NCBI GenBank assembly: GCA_022419385.1
Contig: JAJUBI010000008.1
Span: 2,046,001 to 2,110,000, forward strand
DNA from: Paraconiothyrium sp. Pb-2020
Lineage: Eukaryota; Ascomycota; Dothideomycetes; Pleosporales; Didymosphaeriaceae
DNA: 64,000 bases
Reading direction: 5' to 3'
Shown in pieces: positions 46,000 through 58,146 of the stretch. How positions within the stretch are numbered: the first letter of the stretch is position 1; each line of letters opens with the position of its first letter. A program made the translations under genes and the position numbers. The notes under the pieces are model-generated. The model did not search any database and was not told the DNA's origin. It worked only from the letters and a program-made list of their open reading frames with translations.

Positions 46000-48900
46000 C
46001 TTAAAAAAGCGCCTGGGGGACGAGGGCGTGCCCGAGCGCCTGGGGCCAATGGTTGCCTGTGACGCTCGTAAAGGAAAACATTTTTCCTGCCTGCTTCCTC
46101 CATCCTGCTCATCGTCGTCTCTATAGCCTTACTCATGACTTCAATCATCTTCGCATCTTCCCGTGATGCAGCGAACATCGGAAATGGCGCTCTGTTCTGC
46201 CCGCGTGTTGCGGCTGCACCATTTTTCGCGATGATACTTGTTGTCCACCCGGTATTCGCGAGCGATCCAGCTCTCCCTTCTGTGTTTCTGGGATATTCTT
46301 TGGAATTACTGTTGATTGACGCGCTTGCTACCGACGGCCTCCATACTGACAACTAACGAATATTAGTAACGTCATTGGGCAACTCGGGATACAACTACCA
46401 ATAGACCCCACGCCGCTCGCCGCTTTGAGTTCGGCGTCGCCGAAGCTCCTCTTCGATGGATCCACTCCACACGCACACCCCACGTACGATGCGCTCCCTG
46501 CCTGTTGCGTTATGCGGGAGCTTACTGCAAGCGTCTAGCCACCGACACACAATTGGATGATAGTCCGTCTAGAGGGGAAGAGGAAAAGGCTTGTCTTGAC
46601 AACAATCCTTTGCTTGGGCGTCCCCGTTCGAATAAAGCGTGAACGGCATGTACGTGAGCAGCACTGCGAATTATACCAAGGTTAGCATCTTTGCAGAATA
46701 TTGCGGGTGAGGAAGTTACGCACAATGGCATCGTGGATGGGAGCATGTAGGCATGGAACCAGAGGGTATGTGGAAAGAAGAACAGGAAACATGGGCCTGT
46801 GGCCCCTGTGTGGATGAAGGTGTTTGATGCACAACAAAACCTTAGACTGGTTACAAGGGGTAATGATGTCAAAATCGTTACTACCGTTGCGGATAATAGA
46901 CTTAGATAGGCAAAACACCGTACGAATGTGGTAATGCCTTCGCTCGAGTTGTAAGGATACCATAGGTAGAGCAACATTAAATAGAGCGTTGCGTGTAAAC
47001 TCACTGTCGCAATTTTCGAGTGTATGGACGAACCTATGCTTCATGATATTCACGGTGCTCCAGATTGTCACGAATGAGCTCGACAAGCACAGTCTGATTT
47101 GACTACTGCCATACACGTGCCACTGCTTCGCACCATATCTGCGGCAATTATTCAATTAGGACACGGAACCACCCGGAGGTATATAGACAGTATAATTCGC
47201 ACTTGCACTGTGAGGTATTCGCATGCTAGTGTCCCATCGTTTCGATGAATAGGTTCGAACCGGGCACTTCCGGCGAGTGCAAAAGGTGTTGGGGACACGG
47301 AACGTTCCTTCGCTCACTACACAATCGTGCGAACGTTCAGACTGGTCATTACTCGTTATCTTGCGCTGCTTAGGGGCTGTACTCGATACCCTTCATCCAC
47401 AGTCCCGCTTGCTTCGCAGTTCGCACAGAGTGCTCTGATCTTTCATGCCATAAATGACCATTCCCACACTAACATGCCTGCACAAGGAACGTCACAATGC
47501 GGTGCGTGCTGTAGCGAGCCATGGATAAACCGGTGACAGGCCGACCGCACCTTGGCAGGAGCGATCTCGCTATCAAAGCAGGCGCCTTGGGGCGGGTGAG
47601 CTGCAACCGGCGACTGACCCTATTCGCTCGTCTATTCACTATATCCAAAGTCGAATTAGGGGGCACGGGGAGCGCGTCCGTCCGTGGTGTCTCGAGACGC
47701 GAGTGTGACTGCGGAAGCGGAGAAAAATTCGCCATGTCAAGATGTCGAAAGTATCCCGTCATCTCGACAGAAAACTATCTAGAGGAGATGCTGAGATCCC
47801 GATATCTCATGAAAGCCAACTTGTTACGCCAATTTTCCGATGTGAAGAGTAAGTTTGTGACAGTCACGACAGCCGCGCAGTACAAATTTTGGGTAGCCCA
47901 AATTACCCTGCTATGCGCAATGCCATGACAAGAGCCTCTTTTCTGTTCCAAAGGCAAGGTTGACGTTATAGTGCTGAATGATCCGTGCCGAAACTCTGTC
48001 TCGCGAACGGCTACGACAAGCTCAGTCTTACAGTGGTCCTAAACCAAGCTGCGTCTTGTTCTGCTATGTCAAATTCTTTGTGAAAAACACCAGCACACCA
48101 CAATAATAAGTGCGAGATGAAACATTCGCCTATTAGTGGTGAGCCAGGTTGAGCTGTGGTTGAAAGGCCGCAACCGTGTTGATCCAACCCTTCAGGGTGC
48201 ACGCGAAACCTACCCATGTCCCCAACCACCTTCCTTCACAAACGACAAGTGACAGAGGGGCTAGCCCAGTAGCTCGATTAATTATCAGCAGTGAGTTCTC
48301 TTCGAGCGCGATACGAACTGTGCTTCCGCCACCTCAATCTCCACTGGGCGGCCTCAGCCACGGCCGTGACCAGGGGATGTGATAGACGTTAGCCTAGCAT
48401 AGTTTCAAGCAAGCTCTTACTGGCTGAAGGTTTTGGTTCCTCTGTTGTCTTTCTTCGCTATACTCTCGTTGTTGTTGATTCCACTTCTTTTCTGCTCATG
48501 TGCGATCAGTGTGCTTGCCCTGCCTTGCTTTGTCAGTCATGATGTCCATCACCGCAGTATTTGGGCAGCGACGCGACACATTCTTGCCACCATTCGTGTC
48601 GGAGTCAGTGGGTCTCATCGCTGAGCACCAGGTGTCCGTCATTTTCTCAGACTACTTATGCTCATAGTTCCAGATGCCTAACACAATACGCGATACTAGA
48701 CTGCCTTCGTTGCATGTCTCAGACGTACGCATCTCCTTCTACGTACTAGCGACACTATACCTCGATCGTCTTTTGCCCAGATTGCGTCGCTCATTCCGCG
48801 AGTCCCCCATAGATCCTGCAAGGAACATGCTTCCATTGCACGATGCGGAGAATTAGTCAACCAACGCGATCCAATCAAGCAGAGAAAACGGATCAATACT

Positions 48901-49535
48901 ACACGACCATGCAGCGGCGCTCGATTGAGCTGGCAGGCTGATCCTGACGACAATCCGAATGCTGTTAGCAATGCTAGTCCTTCGAGAACGCTGAGAGGAC
49001 TATTAAACATCAAACACATGGAATGAGAAGGCGGTCATAGATGTCTCGGTCCGCGGCACTTGAGTTGTCCGCTTGAAGCGGCTACGAAGCTCACATCAAA
49101 CGCCATATAATGGGGATGGAACATCACAAGGACACGCATTGATCATTGTGTTATATGGGGACAGGAGAATATGGATCGACGCAACATAGTGGCTGCTACA
49201 GCTGGGTTTCTAGCGTTGTACGAGTCCAAGTCAGGTTCCATGGACAATTATACACCACACGTCAACCAGGTGGACTTCCAATTCTTCAGAAGCTTTTCTC
49301 TTGGTTTTATTGGGAGAGCCGTTATCTGGTATCTTTGGCTAGCCTTGTCTTGCGCAAGCACCTGCGCACCGTTGGATCACAGCCCCAGAGCATGCTCGAC
49401 GGGATTGTAGCCTCATTCAATCGAGTGACGAATACTTTGAGGGGTCATTGGAAGACGAAATATATAGCATAGTTGGTATACATCGTCTTGAGCTTGGTCG
49501 TCCTCAAAGTCCCGTCTTTTACATTTGAACCCATC
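46000..49535. other. Gene-poor stretch without supported genes
   Basis: Several frames of 60-160 codons overlap on both strands. The minus-strand frames at 46522-47155 include hydrophobic segments and one good intron-like stretch (GTAACT...GCTAAC...CGCAG), but no domain or full exon chain can be built. Nothing else is recognised. Confidence 0.35.
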
Positions 49536-49966
49536 TCACTGCTCTCGTCGCCATTTCTGCGACATAACGCCTTTGAATATGTTTTTGCCTGCTTTTCCAA
49601 AGCTCGATCGTTTCGCAGCAGAGTGTTCTTGAGCAGTCGTGACATTCGGGGCGGCGGCGGCGGGTTGAGCAGCTGGCTCTTTCGGCTTTACGCCTGTTTG
49701 CGGGGTTCCTGCCGCCAGTGGGGTGGCACCAGACATATTGTTGTGGGCAGTGTTGGCCGCGTTCACAGGCTTACTTGTTGCTGAGTCTTGTTGGCCCCTT
49801 GAGGATTGAGGTGGTGCAGCTGGGTGTGCCGTGTGTAGATAGTGTGACCTTCCTTCACCGTTAAAACGGTCTGAGATGATTAGCAAGCATGGATCATGCC
49901 TTTTTTGAGGCACTTACTGATAAACTTTGGCGAGGAAGTGGGTTTGGGACGCAGCTGGGCTGCCAT
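49536..49966 (-). CDS. Small Ala/Pro/Gln-rich hypothetical protein, two exons
   Basis: Exons 49966-49918 and 49870-49536 joined by a 47-nt intron with GTAAGT donor and GCTAAT branch site give 127 residues, beginning MAAQLRPKPTSSPKFI-NRFNGEG. The middle is low-complexity Ala/Pro/Gln/Thr. The end is basic and more ordered (SSFGKAGKNIFKGVMSQKWRREQ). There is no signal peptide. Its exon 1 region and intron position resemble the small gene at 56867-57096 (AAQLRP versus DAKLRF, phase-1 intron shortly after), and both lie about 1.1 kb beyond the 3' end of a DUF6594 gene on the same strand. The N-terminus may once have been longer, with a frameshift upstream. Function unknown. Confidence 0.5.
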
Positions 49967-51127
49967 TACGGCGATCGTGCGATGAAATGGAAAGAGTCAA
50001 GGTCAAGGTCCGTCAAATTACTCAGATCTTCCTCAAATAACCAACAGAGCTATTGTCAGAGGAAAGGTGAATATTGGGCTCGCGTATGAGCGTTTGTGGG
50101 ATTGTGGAAAGGCTGACACTGGACTCTCTTCTTGACTTTGGCGACTGGTTTCGGCTTAGTCGCAGTAGAAGATGGGGACGCGAGTCAGGAGGTATGCCGC
50201 GGAAGGCATTTTGCAGACGCGTCGCATAGGCGAGCGTGGTACACCGGTATATCGATGTGTAGGGGTACTATAAGAGTATTAGTGCCACTGTCTCGTCCAA
50301 GGGACGGGACGCTAGCTAACAACGCGCTGTAACTGGACATGCTTCCCACGGCGAGCTCGCAAAGTCCAATACGCCAGCTATTTTTCGAAGCCTATGATTT
50401 GAGGGCTGAAAACCACAGACCAAACCAAGCCTGAGCACATGCGGTCGGTCTCCTCGTTGGGATGTGTGTGCTGATGTTAATCGTACTCAGTCTCTCGAGC
50501 CATAGACCGAAGCCACGCTGATAAACGATCATCGAGCTGGAATCGAGATGAAGTGAACAGTGGATTATATGAACGAGTCAGAATGGAGAGTCCGCTCTTG
50601 GATGCCGGCGCTACCGAGTGGACTTCTATAAGCCTTCGGTAGGTTTACTCGTTCACCATCCTGCGCATGAGATCACGTGTGGCAGGCTTTGCAGGGGCAA
50701 GTCAAGAATCAACATTGTCGTGCACGTACACGCCGATGCATCAGAACATTCAAACTGAAGGTTCGAGATATTGTATCATTTCTTGCTTGCGTGAAGCGAA
50801 CCCCAGGTGCCCTGGTACGGCAACGATTCAAGGGCTTTAGGGTTTCCGAAGTACTTGGGGTACCTGAGGTATGCATGCGGTAGATGGGCTTGGGGATAAG
50901 GATGGATACGCGCGGTCGCCCTCCGAAAGTTTGAGCTAATGCTGCCAATCAGCAGAAGAACTTTGTAAGAATGGACATGCAGAGATGAGAGATAGATTTC
51001 TACAAAGCGAATACAAATAGGAGACGCGCCGGCACTTCCCGTTCGATGGTAGCAGGACCGTGCGCGCGTCGCTCAACACATCGCCGTCAGCCTACCACGC
51101 GCAGCACCACCAACCACAACGACCTGT
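49967..51127. other. Intergenic between small gene and DUF6594 copy 1
   Basis: About 1.2 kb in which only short frames without domains are present. It should include the promoter of the small gene and the 3' end of the DUF6594 gene. Confidence 0.35.
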
Positions 51128-52116
51128 TCAATTGTTCGAATTCGATACGAATACCGAAACGACCGCAAAGAAGGCAGCGGTAGCTGCGTATACTTCGATC
51201 CTACGCGAAGGGCCTCCGGCCAAAAACTTCACGGCAACCGAGAAAACACTTCCCAAGGCTCCAACGACTCCACCGCGCGAGTCCCATGACTTGATGGATT
51301 TCAGGACGAAGATGGCGGACGTTAGAAGGACGGAAATAAAGATGCATGTCAAGACATCCACTGTCTCGACGAGTCTATGATAACGAATGTACGGCGGGTC
51401 GGCTTCTTCGGTCTCGCAAGCGCCAGTGCTTTGGGGAGTCTCGGGGTCTTCGTTCTCGCAAGCGCCAGCGCTTCTGGAAGCTCTTGGATTGCGAAAATAT
51501 CCCAGGATGTGGTCTTCAATCCAGGGAACCATTGCGAATATCCTTTCTGCGAGGAAGTCTTGCGAGGGCGTCACCCTCCACGCACATGAATCATGTGTTT
51601 CAGAGGGACCCAGATAAAAGCGTTCAGGCTCCTGCGTAGGGCCAAACTTACCGTTTTCGAAGACGGGCTCCTTGAAACGTGAGAGATACTTGGTCGCCCA
51701 CCTGGCCTGCCCCGCTTGCGCCACGATTTGCTGGCTTGTATAAAAGTCGGTCCCTTTACATAATCAATTTGGTTCATGGCGTTTGGGTGCGATAGAACCT
51801 TACCATACTGTCGCAAGGCCTGCTCATAGGGCTTCCAAGAGTTATTATAGATATCAGGGTACTGGGCCTGCACGGCGGTACGTGGAATATCCCAGACATT
51901 CACGCCGCTTGGTGCGGGTATGGCGTCTCTCAGCTCGGCCCTGACTTTTTCCTGGTATAACAGTATCTCCTCGGTATCATCGTGCAGAAGTTTGGCCCAC
52001 TCTCCTGCGAAGCGGCGGAATCGTCCAAGTTCTGGAAATAAAGCGATGTTTGAGTATAATGTTGCGTATCCGGGCTCTCGCCAGCTGGCTTGTGGTCTGT
52101 CACTGGGCGCCGCCAT
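51128..52116 (-). CDS. DUF6594 membrane protein, copy 1
   Basis: Two exons are proposed: 52116-51804 and 51714-51128 (intron 89 nt, GTAAGG donor; the acceptor is inferred from phase and comparison with copy 2), for 299 residues. The N-terminal half has the family's helical pattern: FPELGRFRRFAGEWAKLLHDDTEEILLYQEKVRAEL. The C-terminal part has two or three membrane segments (TCIFISVLLTSAIFVLKSI, GGVVGALGSVFSVAVKFL) and ends RRIEVYAATAAFFAVVSVFVS, the signature end of DUF6594. The family is abundant in filamentous ascomycetes and its role is unknown. Copy 1 has a 42-bp tandem duplication giving SAGACENEDPETPQ then STGACETEEADPPY. Its partner copy is at 58147-59069. Confidence 0.75.
51404..51475. 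repeat. In-gene tandem duplication, 42-bp period
   Basis: Two near-identical blocks (CTCGCAAGCGCCAGTGCT and CTCGCAAGCGCCAGCGCT) spaced 42 bp apart inside DUF6594 copy 1, encoding two 14-residue repeats. Copy 2 lacks this insertion. Confidence 0.7.
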
Positions 52117-52579
52117 ACCCGCTCGGCTAAGCTGTTTCGGGTAATTCGGCAGGGTTCAGCAAAGATGTGCGATATAGATATCGCGCAAATCGATGAATGT
52201 GGTTCGAACTGGATTATATTCGAGCGAGATCGAGCGAGATCGCGCGAGGCTTTATAGCGAGAGCCAAGGCGTAGTGCTACTTCATTATGGACGTTCTAAC
52301 ATTCGGCAGCCTCCACTCGAGCCCTGGACGGCGCGGAGACAAACTGCAAAAACCAATTACAGCCTCCTTGGAAGCGCAGGCGGATCACCACGGCGGACGG
52401 CCGCTCGAGTAATCGGAGCACCATGGGCGTCGAATTGAAACCCTAAGCCTCGTTAGTTGCCCATCGGCAGCACCGCTTTCTTCTCAAAAGCGTCGATCTG
52501 GTGTTCTGTTCCAGGAATAAAGATCCATGGCGTTAGGGGCTCGAGCATTGAAGCGCGGCAACGGCGCGGTAGCGTCGAT

Positions 52580-54290
52580 GCCGCGAAATCCGCACGACAT
52601 CAGCCTCTGGCAACCCTCCCACATGGACACTATCCTGGGGGAGGTACGGCACGGCACGGTCCTGCCACAAAGAGTTTCAGTGTCGTACAGAGCGCTTGAG
52701 TGCATTTCTGTCAATCGTGGTCGAGGTGATTGTAAGCGAGAGCCTCCGCTGGCGTCTGCAGAATGGACTCTAGGGGGCCGGGCTTCGTCATCCAAGGAGA
52801 AGGCAAACAGGAGGGTGGTCAGCCTTACAGTCGTGCCGCCTTCGAATTGGTCAGTCAACATCGAGATCTTGCCGCAATGATGGAAATCGAGCCCTGTAAG
52901 CGACAGCTCCTGGCTCGACTTGCCTTTCCGGCGGCACGTTCGTAGGGGCGGTGACGGGCACGAGCATTCGCTGCCGATATGATGAAAATGGCTGAGAAGA
53001 TGGACCAACTCTACCGTTAGTTATTCATGGGATGATTTGACAAACAGCGCTAATGGTTTAGGACGAGCGGTAATTTACCAGATCATGACTTGCAAATTCT
53101 GTTAGTGGTAATCCACCGGGACGGTTAGTATGACAAGATACGACGATAGCTGAAGAGGTCATGGTCGATTTGGGAGGACAGCAACGAAGCGCGAAAAGCG
53201 CTGCGGGGGCCCGCTCGAACACCGACGAATCACAAACTTTCGTGAGCTCACGGCTCGTAGCTTTTTATCGCCGCCACAGTGCTTGGGAAGCTCCTCTGGG
53301 CAATGTGGGGTTGTCGCTTGCTGTCGCCTTGGTGCCAAAGACGCCTGTTAACCATTACGGTTGCGACAATACGCGCTTGGAAGTAGGGTTGTTCAGCCCT
53401 GCGTCATGGTATTTCGAGCCGCATGAGGTCCTTCATGCACGTCTAGATGGTGCGTTGTTTCTGCCCGAAGGCCGGGCTGAGCTCAAATGCAAGCAAGCGC
53501 GCGACGGAATTGGGATCATCTGGGAATCGCAGCGGCGAAAGGATCAAAGTCCACCTTTTCCTAGAAGTCGTATTCGCGCACGTCGGTCAGAACAACTCTG
53601 ACATACCTTAAGGATCTCCATCAGTCGGCCATCGCTGCTGTAGTGACTGTTTTGGCGTGAGTGGCACCATGGCTAGAGGGTATTGCAAGGGGTCGTCCAA
53701 CGCAATGGCCTCGATAACGTTACTGGGCCGCTTAGGACTGCTTGTCATGTTGCGACTGCGTAAGCACATTATCGATCTAAGTACGTTGTAGGTAAATGTA
53801 AGGTGCGTAACATCTATGCGCAACCACGACAGCATCCATGTAAGCATGGCTTAATCCCAGGATGTATCCGGCTTAGTTCCAATGGGATAGAACCTTTACT
53901 TCGTAAGATTAGGTAGATCTAGGGCTGCTTCACAGAGCATGGAGAATAGCTAGACTGCTTTCAGTGCACGTCTATCATGGGAGTTGTTTGGTAGCTCGTT
54001 ACCAGATGCACCTAATGAGCTTCGAGATCCGCGTAAATACCGGTAGATTGTATGGATAAGAGCCATCAGCAGTGAAAGTTGAGCTTCGCAGCCAAGTCTT
54101 GAAGTCTGAAGATTTTTTTGGGTACTGCTATTGAGATATAAGATTGCGCCTCGCTTTCTCCGCAATATGTTGCGCTTTCTATCCTATCTAGCTTGTTGTC
54201 ACTGCTATTTCCTCCCTAATATGAGGACCGCGTCACAAACCTCTTGGTGGAGGACAAGACGCTGATGTGAGGCCCGTAAAGGTCATCGTC
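52580..54290. repeat. Segmental duplication, upstream part of copy 1
   Basis: Non-coding sequence upstream of DUF6594 copy 1 that matches 59765-61380 in the same order: ACGACATCAGCCTCT, CAGAGCGCTTGAGTGCAT, AATTGGTCAG, TCCTTCATGCACGTCTAGA, and ATGAGGACCGCGTC near 54230. The offset is about 7.1 kb throughout. Minus-strand frame 52484-53008 and plus-strand frame 53161-53601 lie inside but have no domain. Confidence 0.7.
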
Positions 54291-56240
54291 AGGTTCAATG
54301 AATTCCGACGAGCCGCGCTCGCGCCAAATTGTGTACCGTTACGATGCAGGTCGCGTGATGCACGGAGAGTCTCTCATAGCAAGGCTTAGTGTCTGTCCGC
54401 GTCTAGCGACATGTCATGGATCTTCACGGGGCCCCAGGCAGCTCGTGTTGGACAACTCCTTGTAATTAGCATGTATCCCTGGAATGAAGCCACTTCTAGA
54501 AGAAAGAGGCAGACAGCGCACAAGTGGTGCGTAAAGGACAGTCATTAGCGCGTTGTCTCCGCATAAGCGATGAGATACGCATGAAATCGCTCGGCTTTGC
54601 TCTGCGTGAAAGTCAAGTTTGGAACAAATCATGCCAAAGGGGACAAGGAAGCCTATCAGCGCAGTTGGTATCGCTCCAGCTTTTGTGGCTCACGCAATCG
54701 CTTGTAGTATCCAATTATTGGAGTTGTGCATGGCATTCGGTGTTAATTAGCATGGAAAAGGTTATTACTGGAATGATATCAGAGTCTGTGATATCTATCG
54801 TGCAAGCGTATTCCCGGCTACCCAGGGGACCATAATTGTTGACCGATGAGCAGGGCATACACAGAAGACCATGTAGCCTGGACCTGTCGATCTTAATCCT
54901 GGCTCATGATCGGCAAATTAAAGTGGTGTATTTATTCTGACAGACTCGCTTCTTGACGGGAGTGGGCCACTATGATAGCGTAATAACCAAGACGATTTTC
55001 AACACCTATGCACTACTGTCGTGTTCGTCAGCGGGGCTGTGCGGACATGCCAGGCCTAGAAACCTTGTAGGTTGAGCGTTTGGGGCTCGAAGACTGCTAT
55101 CGTGTTATATGGGCTCCGGAGCAATCAAGCGAGACCGTGTAACAAGTCTCCCAGTGGAGGATCTTCGTTTGACCTATAGGGCAAAGTTTAGTAGCAGATG
55201 CTACAGAAGAGACAAGGAAGAAACGGCGATTTTTCGAGACAATGTTCACTATAAAGACAGGATCAGTACCATGCAGTCAATACATTTTGGCACACTTTCT
55301 CGGAGCGAACATTCCTTAGCGACAGGGAAGTGCAGCTATGGTGTCTAGTGCGGCCCCGTGGGAACCGGGCACTACGCTGAAAGGGCATAGAAGACCACTG
55401 AATCGTGTTACCGATGAGACTGAAGGGATGGCCTTCCTTTCCGTGCACGTGTGTTATTGTTTATTATGATTTTCCCAGCCACGAATGCACGCACCCTGCC
55501 GCTCCGGCCCCTCTCATCAAGCCACTCGAACTACGCCTGACCAATGATCATAAACCCGCCATACTGCACCTTTGTTCAAACAGACTAAACGAACGTATGA
55601 AATAGGGCGGCTAGGGATATCCCCCTAGGCTGCTTACTTTAGCGTGAACCTGAGACATGCCCTTGTGTGGCCTACACAACGCTCGTGCACAGACTTCGAC
55701 GTATCTAGGGTAGAGAAACATTATCAAGGACGGGAGGGTATTGCTGTCCAAAGCTCTCATTTCTTCAATATTATGTTGAATGCCTCGATGAAGTTGACGC
55801 TTCGTCCAACGAATTTTTCATCATTCATCTCTACCTTGGTCACTATGGGTGTACTCCGGTCAACTTTCACAGACAACTTCGGGAAGGCTTCGTCATGAGA
55901 AAACAGCACGAACAGGAACGAGTGGGTGCATTCAGCGTCTGTTATGGAACTTCGCCAGCTGGGTGATGGCAATTTTATGCTACCTACGCTGAGCAGGCTT
56001 GTCTTCCCACATGCTCCTTGATGTTTATGCTAATTCAGCTACAGATCCCGCGTTCCGCCTTTCTTTTGCGCTCGAGCCGTCCAAAGTCGGCGACCATTCG
56101 ACCGATCCTACTTTTTCCACACCCCACGCATACCCCATGGACAATGAGATCGCGTTGCAGTCGGGATCCCCTGCTAGAAAACTCATTTACGGGACGGGCC
56201 GTTCCGGTGGGTTCTGCGGAAAATGCCCATGTCCTTTGGC
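54290..56240. repeat. Degenerate dispersed repeat, copy R3
   Basis: Matches R1 (41790-43920) in at least three collinear blocks, at an offset of about 12.3-12.5 kb. It lies directly left of the second small-gene/DUF6594 module. No intact coding frame is present. Confidence 0.45.
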
Positions 56241-56866
56241 CACACATTGGATGGCGTGATACTGGTCCTAGACTGGCAGGAAGGGGATGTTCGTCCAACC
56301 ACGTTAAATCGATTGAATCCTGATATATACAGGACAATATCGCGGGGGTCATGGTGTCAAGAACAACATGTACCACGATCGCACTCAATTGGGCAGAAAG
56401 CCGAATGCAGGCACACCTTAAAAAGATGGAGTGGTGACTAGTGATGTGCGTTCCTGCGCGAAGATGTCAATCTCTGTGGTTGTTACCGCGGCCGACAAGG
56501 AATCGTTGGCGTGGATCTCTGGTGCGATCAGTAAGAAGCATCACTTTTGTGCACCAGCGCATGGCAAAGAAGCTTTTTGGTTGTGTTGTGTTGTGTTGGG
56601 AATCAGATCGGTCACATCTATACGGATGACATGAAAGCAGACAGAGCAACGGTTCAATTGATGATCTAACAGGCTTCTCCTACCTCGATCGTTCAACGTG
56701 ATTTTCTGTAAGCTGCTAACAACGTGTCCCACATACGCCTATTCCTTCGCTCATATCTCTGATGCTTTTTTCGTTAACTAACTAACTCCATGATCATTTT
56801 CTCGGAGATAGCCGCATTTTCGGCCATTTGTCCGGTCAGCGAGAGTGGTAGACAAGTCCAGGGACT

Positions 56867-57096
56867 CTAGGCAGGGCTCTGCTGAGGAGGGCTGGTTGGA
56901 TTGCTTCCTTGCCCTTGTGGGTTGCTGCTGTCCTGAGTTTTCGGCTTCTGCGGAGGTGGGAGTTGTGCTACATGCGGAATTAGCAGGTCGTTACCGCGCT
57001 TGTTGGATACTCACGCTCTGGCGGCGGGCGTCCGAAGCGCAGCTTTGCATCGTGGTATAACAGCTCGCAAGGATGTATGTCAAAGTCGTAGATCAT
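56867..57096 (-). CDS. Small Pro/Gln-rich hypothetical protein, two exons (60 aa)
   Basis: Exons 57096-57015 and 56967-56867, joined by a 47-nt intron (GTGAGT donor, ATGTAG acceptor, phase 1), give 60 residues. It starts MIYDFDIHPCELLYHDAKLR, runs through FGRPPPE and ends in a Pro/Gln/Ser-rich tail. There is no signal peptide or domain. It corresponds in position, exon structure and part of its first exon to the small gene at 49536-49966, each lying about 1.1 kb beyond the 3' end of a DUF6594 gene. Copy 1 appears frameshifted over the IYDFDIHPCELLYH part. A gene this short is uncertain; the clean splice and the paralogous position are the support. Confidence 0.5.
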
Positions 57097-58146
57097 AGTG
57101 GTAGGGGCGAACGTGTGCAAATGCAGATGTCGATGCGAGCTCGAGGTGGGCGCAATATGGAGAAAGCGTCTTCCCGTAGCGAAACCCCCCCACAATGGCA
57201 TTGACAGCGTCTTATACCCCTCCAGGCGTATCGCAAGGCTCTCGTCTTCTCTCACTTTCTTCTCCTCGACAGCCCCAGAAGAGCACCCTAGGCCTTTTGT
57301 AGCATAACCCTGCCTCCGTGACTCATGCCCACGCATGTAGGCGCATGATGGGGCACAGAGAGACAGCGGAATAGCTTTCTGCGGCATCCTATGCATACAC
57401 AAGTGGCCCTGCTACCGAATATATTCACGAGGGAGCTCGTTATCGAATCCTTCGCCTTCGTGGCCGGTCAGCACGAAGCGGGTAGCCTTCCCATTCGCTG
57501 GGTGTGTTGCTGTTGGCCAAGATCTCCTCCGGGGCAGGGTTCAGGCGTCCGCGTCTGCGTCCCGCGACGCGTCGACGCGAAACGTCTGCAGAGGCTCAAG
57601 CGACAGCGTTTCAAAAGGTGGCTGGATGACCCAACAGATACCAATTGTCTCTGGAAACTTCTGTGGATTTCTTGAGGGCGATTGTAGTCATTGCCCGCTT
57701 GCAATCCGGAGTTCTGGGCCACAGAAGCCTTCTTGCTACCTCGGAAAGGATCGCTGATCCATGGCTGTGTGGTGCGGATTCTCGAAGCCAGGGGAATTTC
57801 TTAAGGCTGACATCCCATAACATAAGGTAGATAGTCGGTTGACATCGCATCCGCAAAGGTCGCGAGATGGTACTGGTAGGGGTTGTCGTCCTCGAATGTG
57901 GGTCTAGATCCGCATTATAGGCCATTCTCACCATTACACCGCCCTGTGCCTCCTTCTTACAGGTCTTCAATATGGCAAACGGAACCTAGATGAACCTGTT
58001 ACTGACAGAGCCGAAGGTTTGCCTTGGTGCCTGGCGTGAGATACGCGTCCGAAAGTAGTCAAGTGAGCACGGGCTATCGGTGCTGTTGCTGCCGCACCGC
58101 CCTGACATTTTCCCCTTCCGATCTCCGCGCCCGCGTCGTGGAACCA
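57097..58146. other. Intergenic between small gene and DUF6594 copy 2
   Basis: About 1 kb with short overlapping frames on both strands and no domain. Nothing supported. Confidence 0.35.

Noticed and set aside
46522..47155. Possible multi-exon membrane protein on the minus strand
   Set aside because: One convincing intron (GTAACT...GCTAAC...CGCAG) and hydrophobic segments, but no complete gene model and no family recognised.
53161..53601. 146-codon plus-strand frame in the duplicated block
   Set aside because: The corresponding stretch of copy 2 (about 60.6 kb) is interrupted, so coding is not supported.
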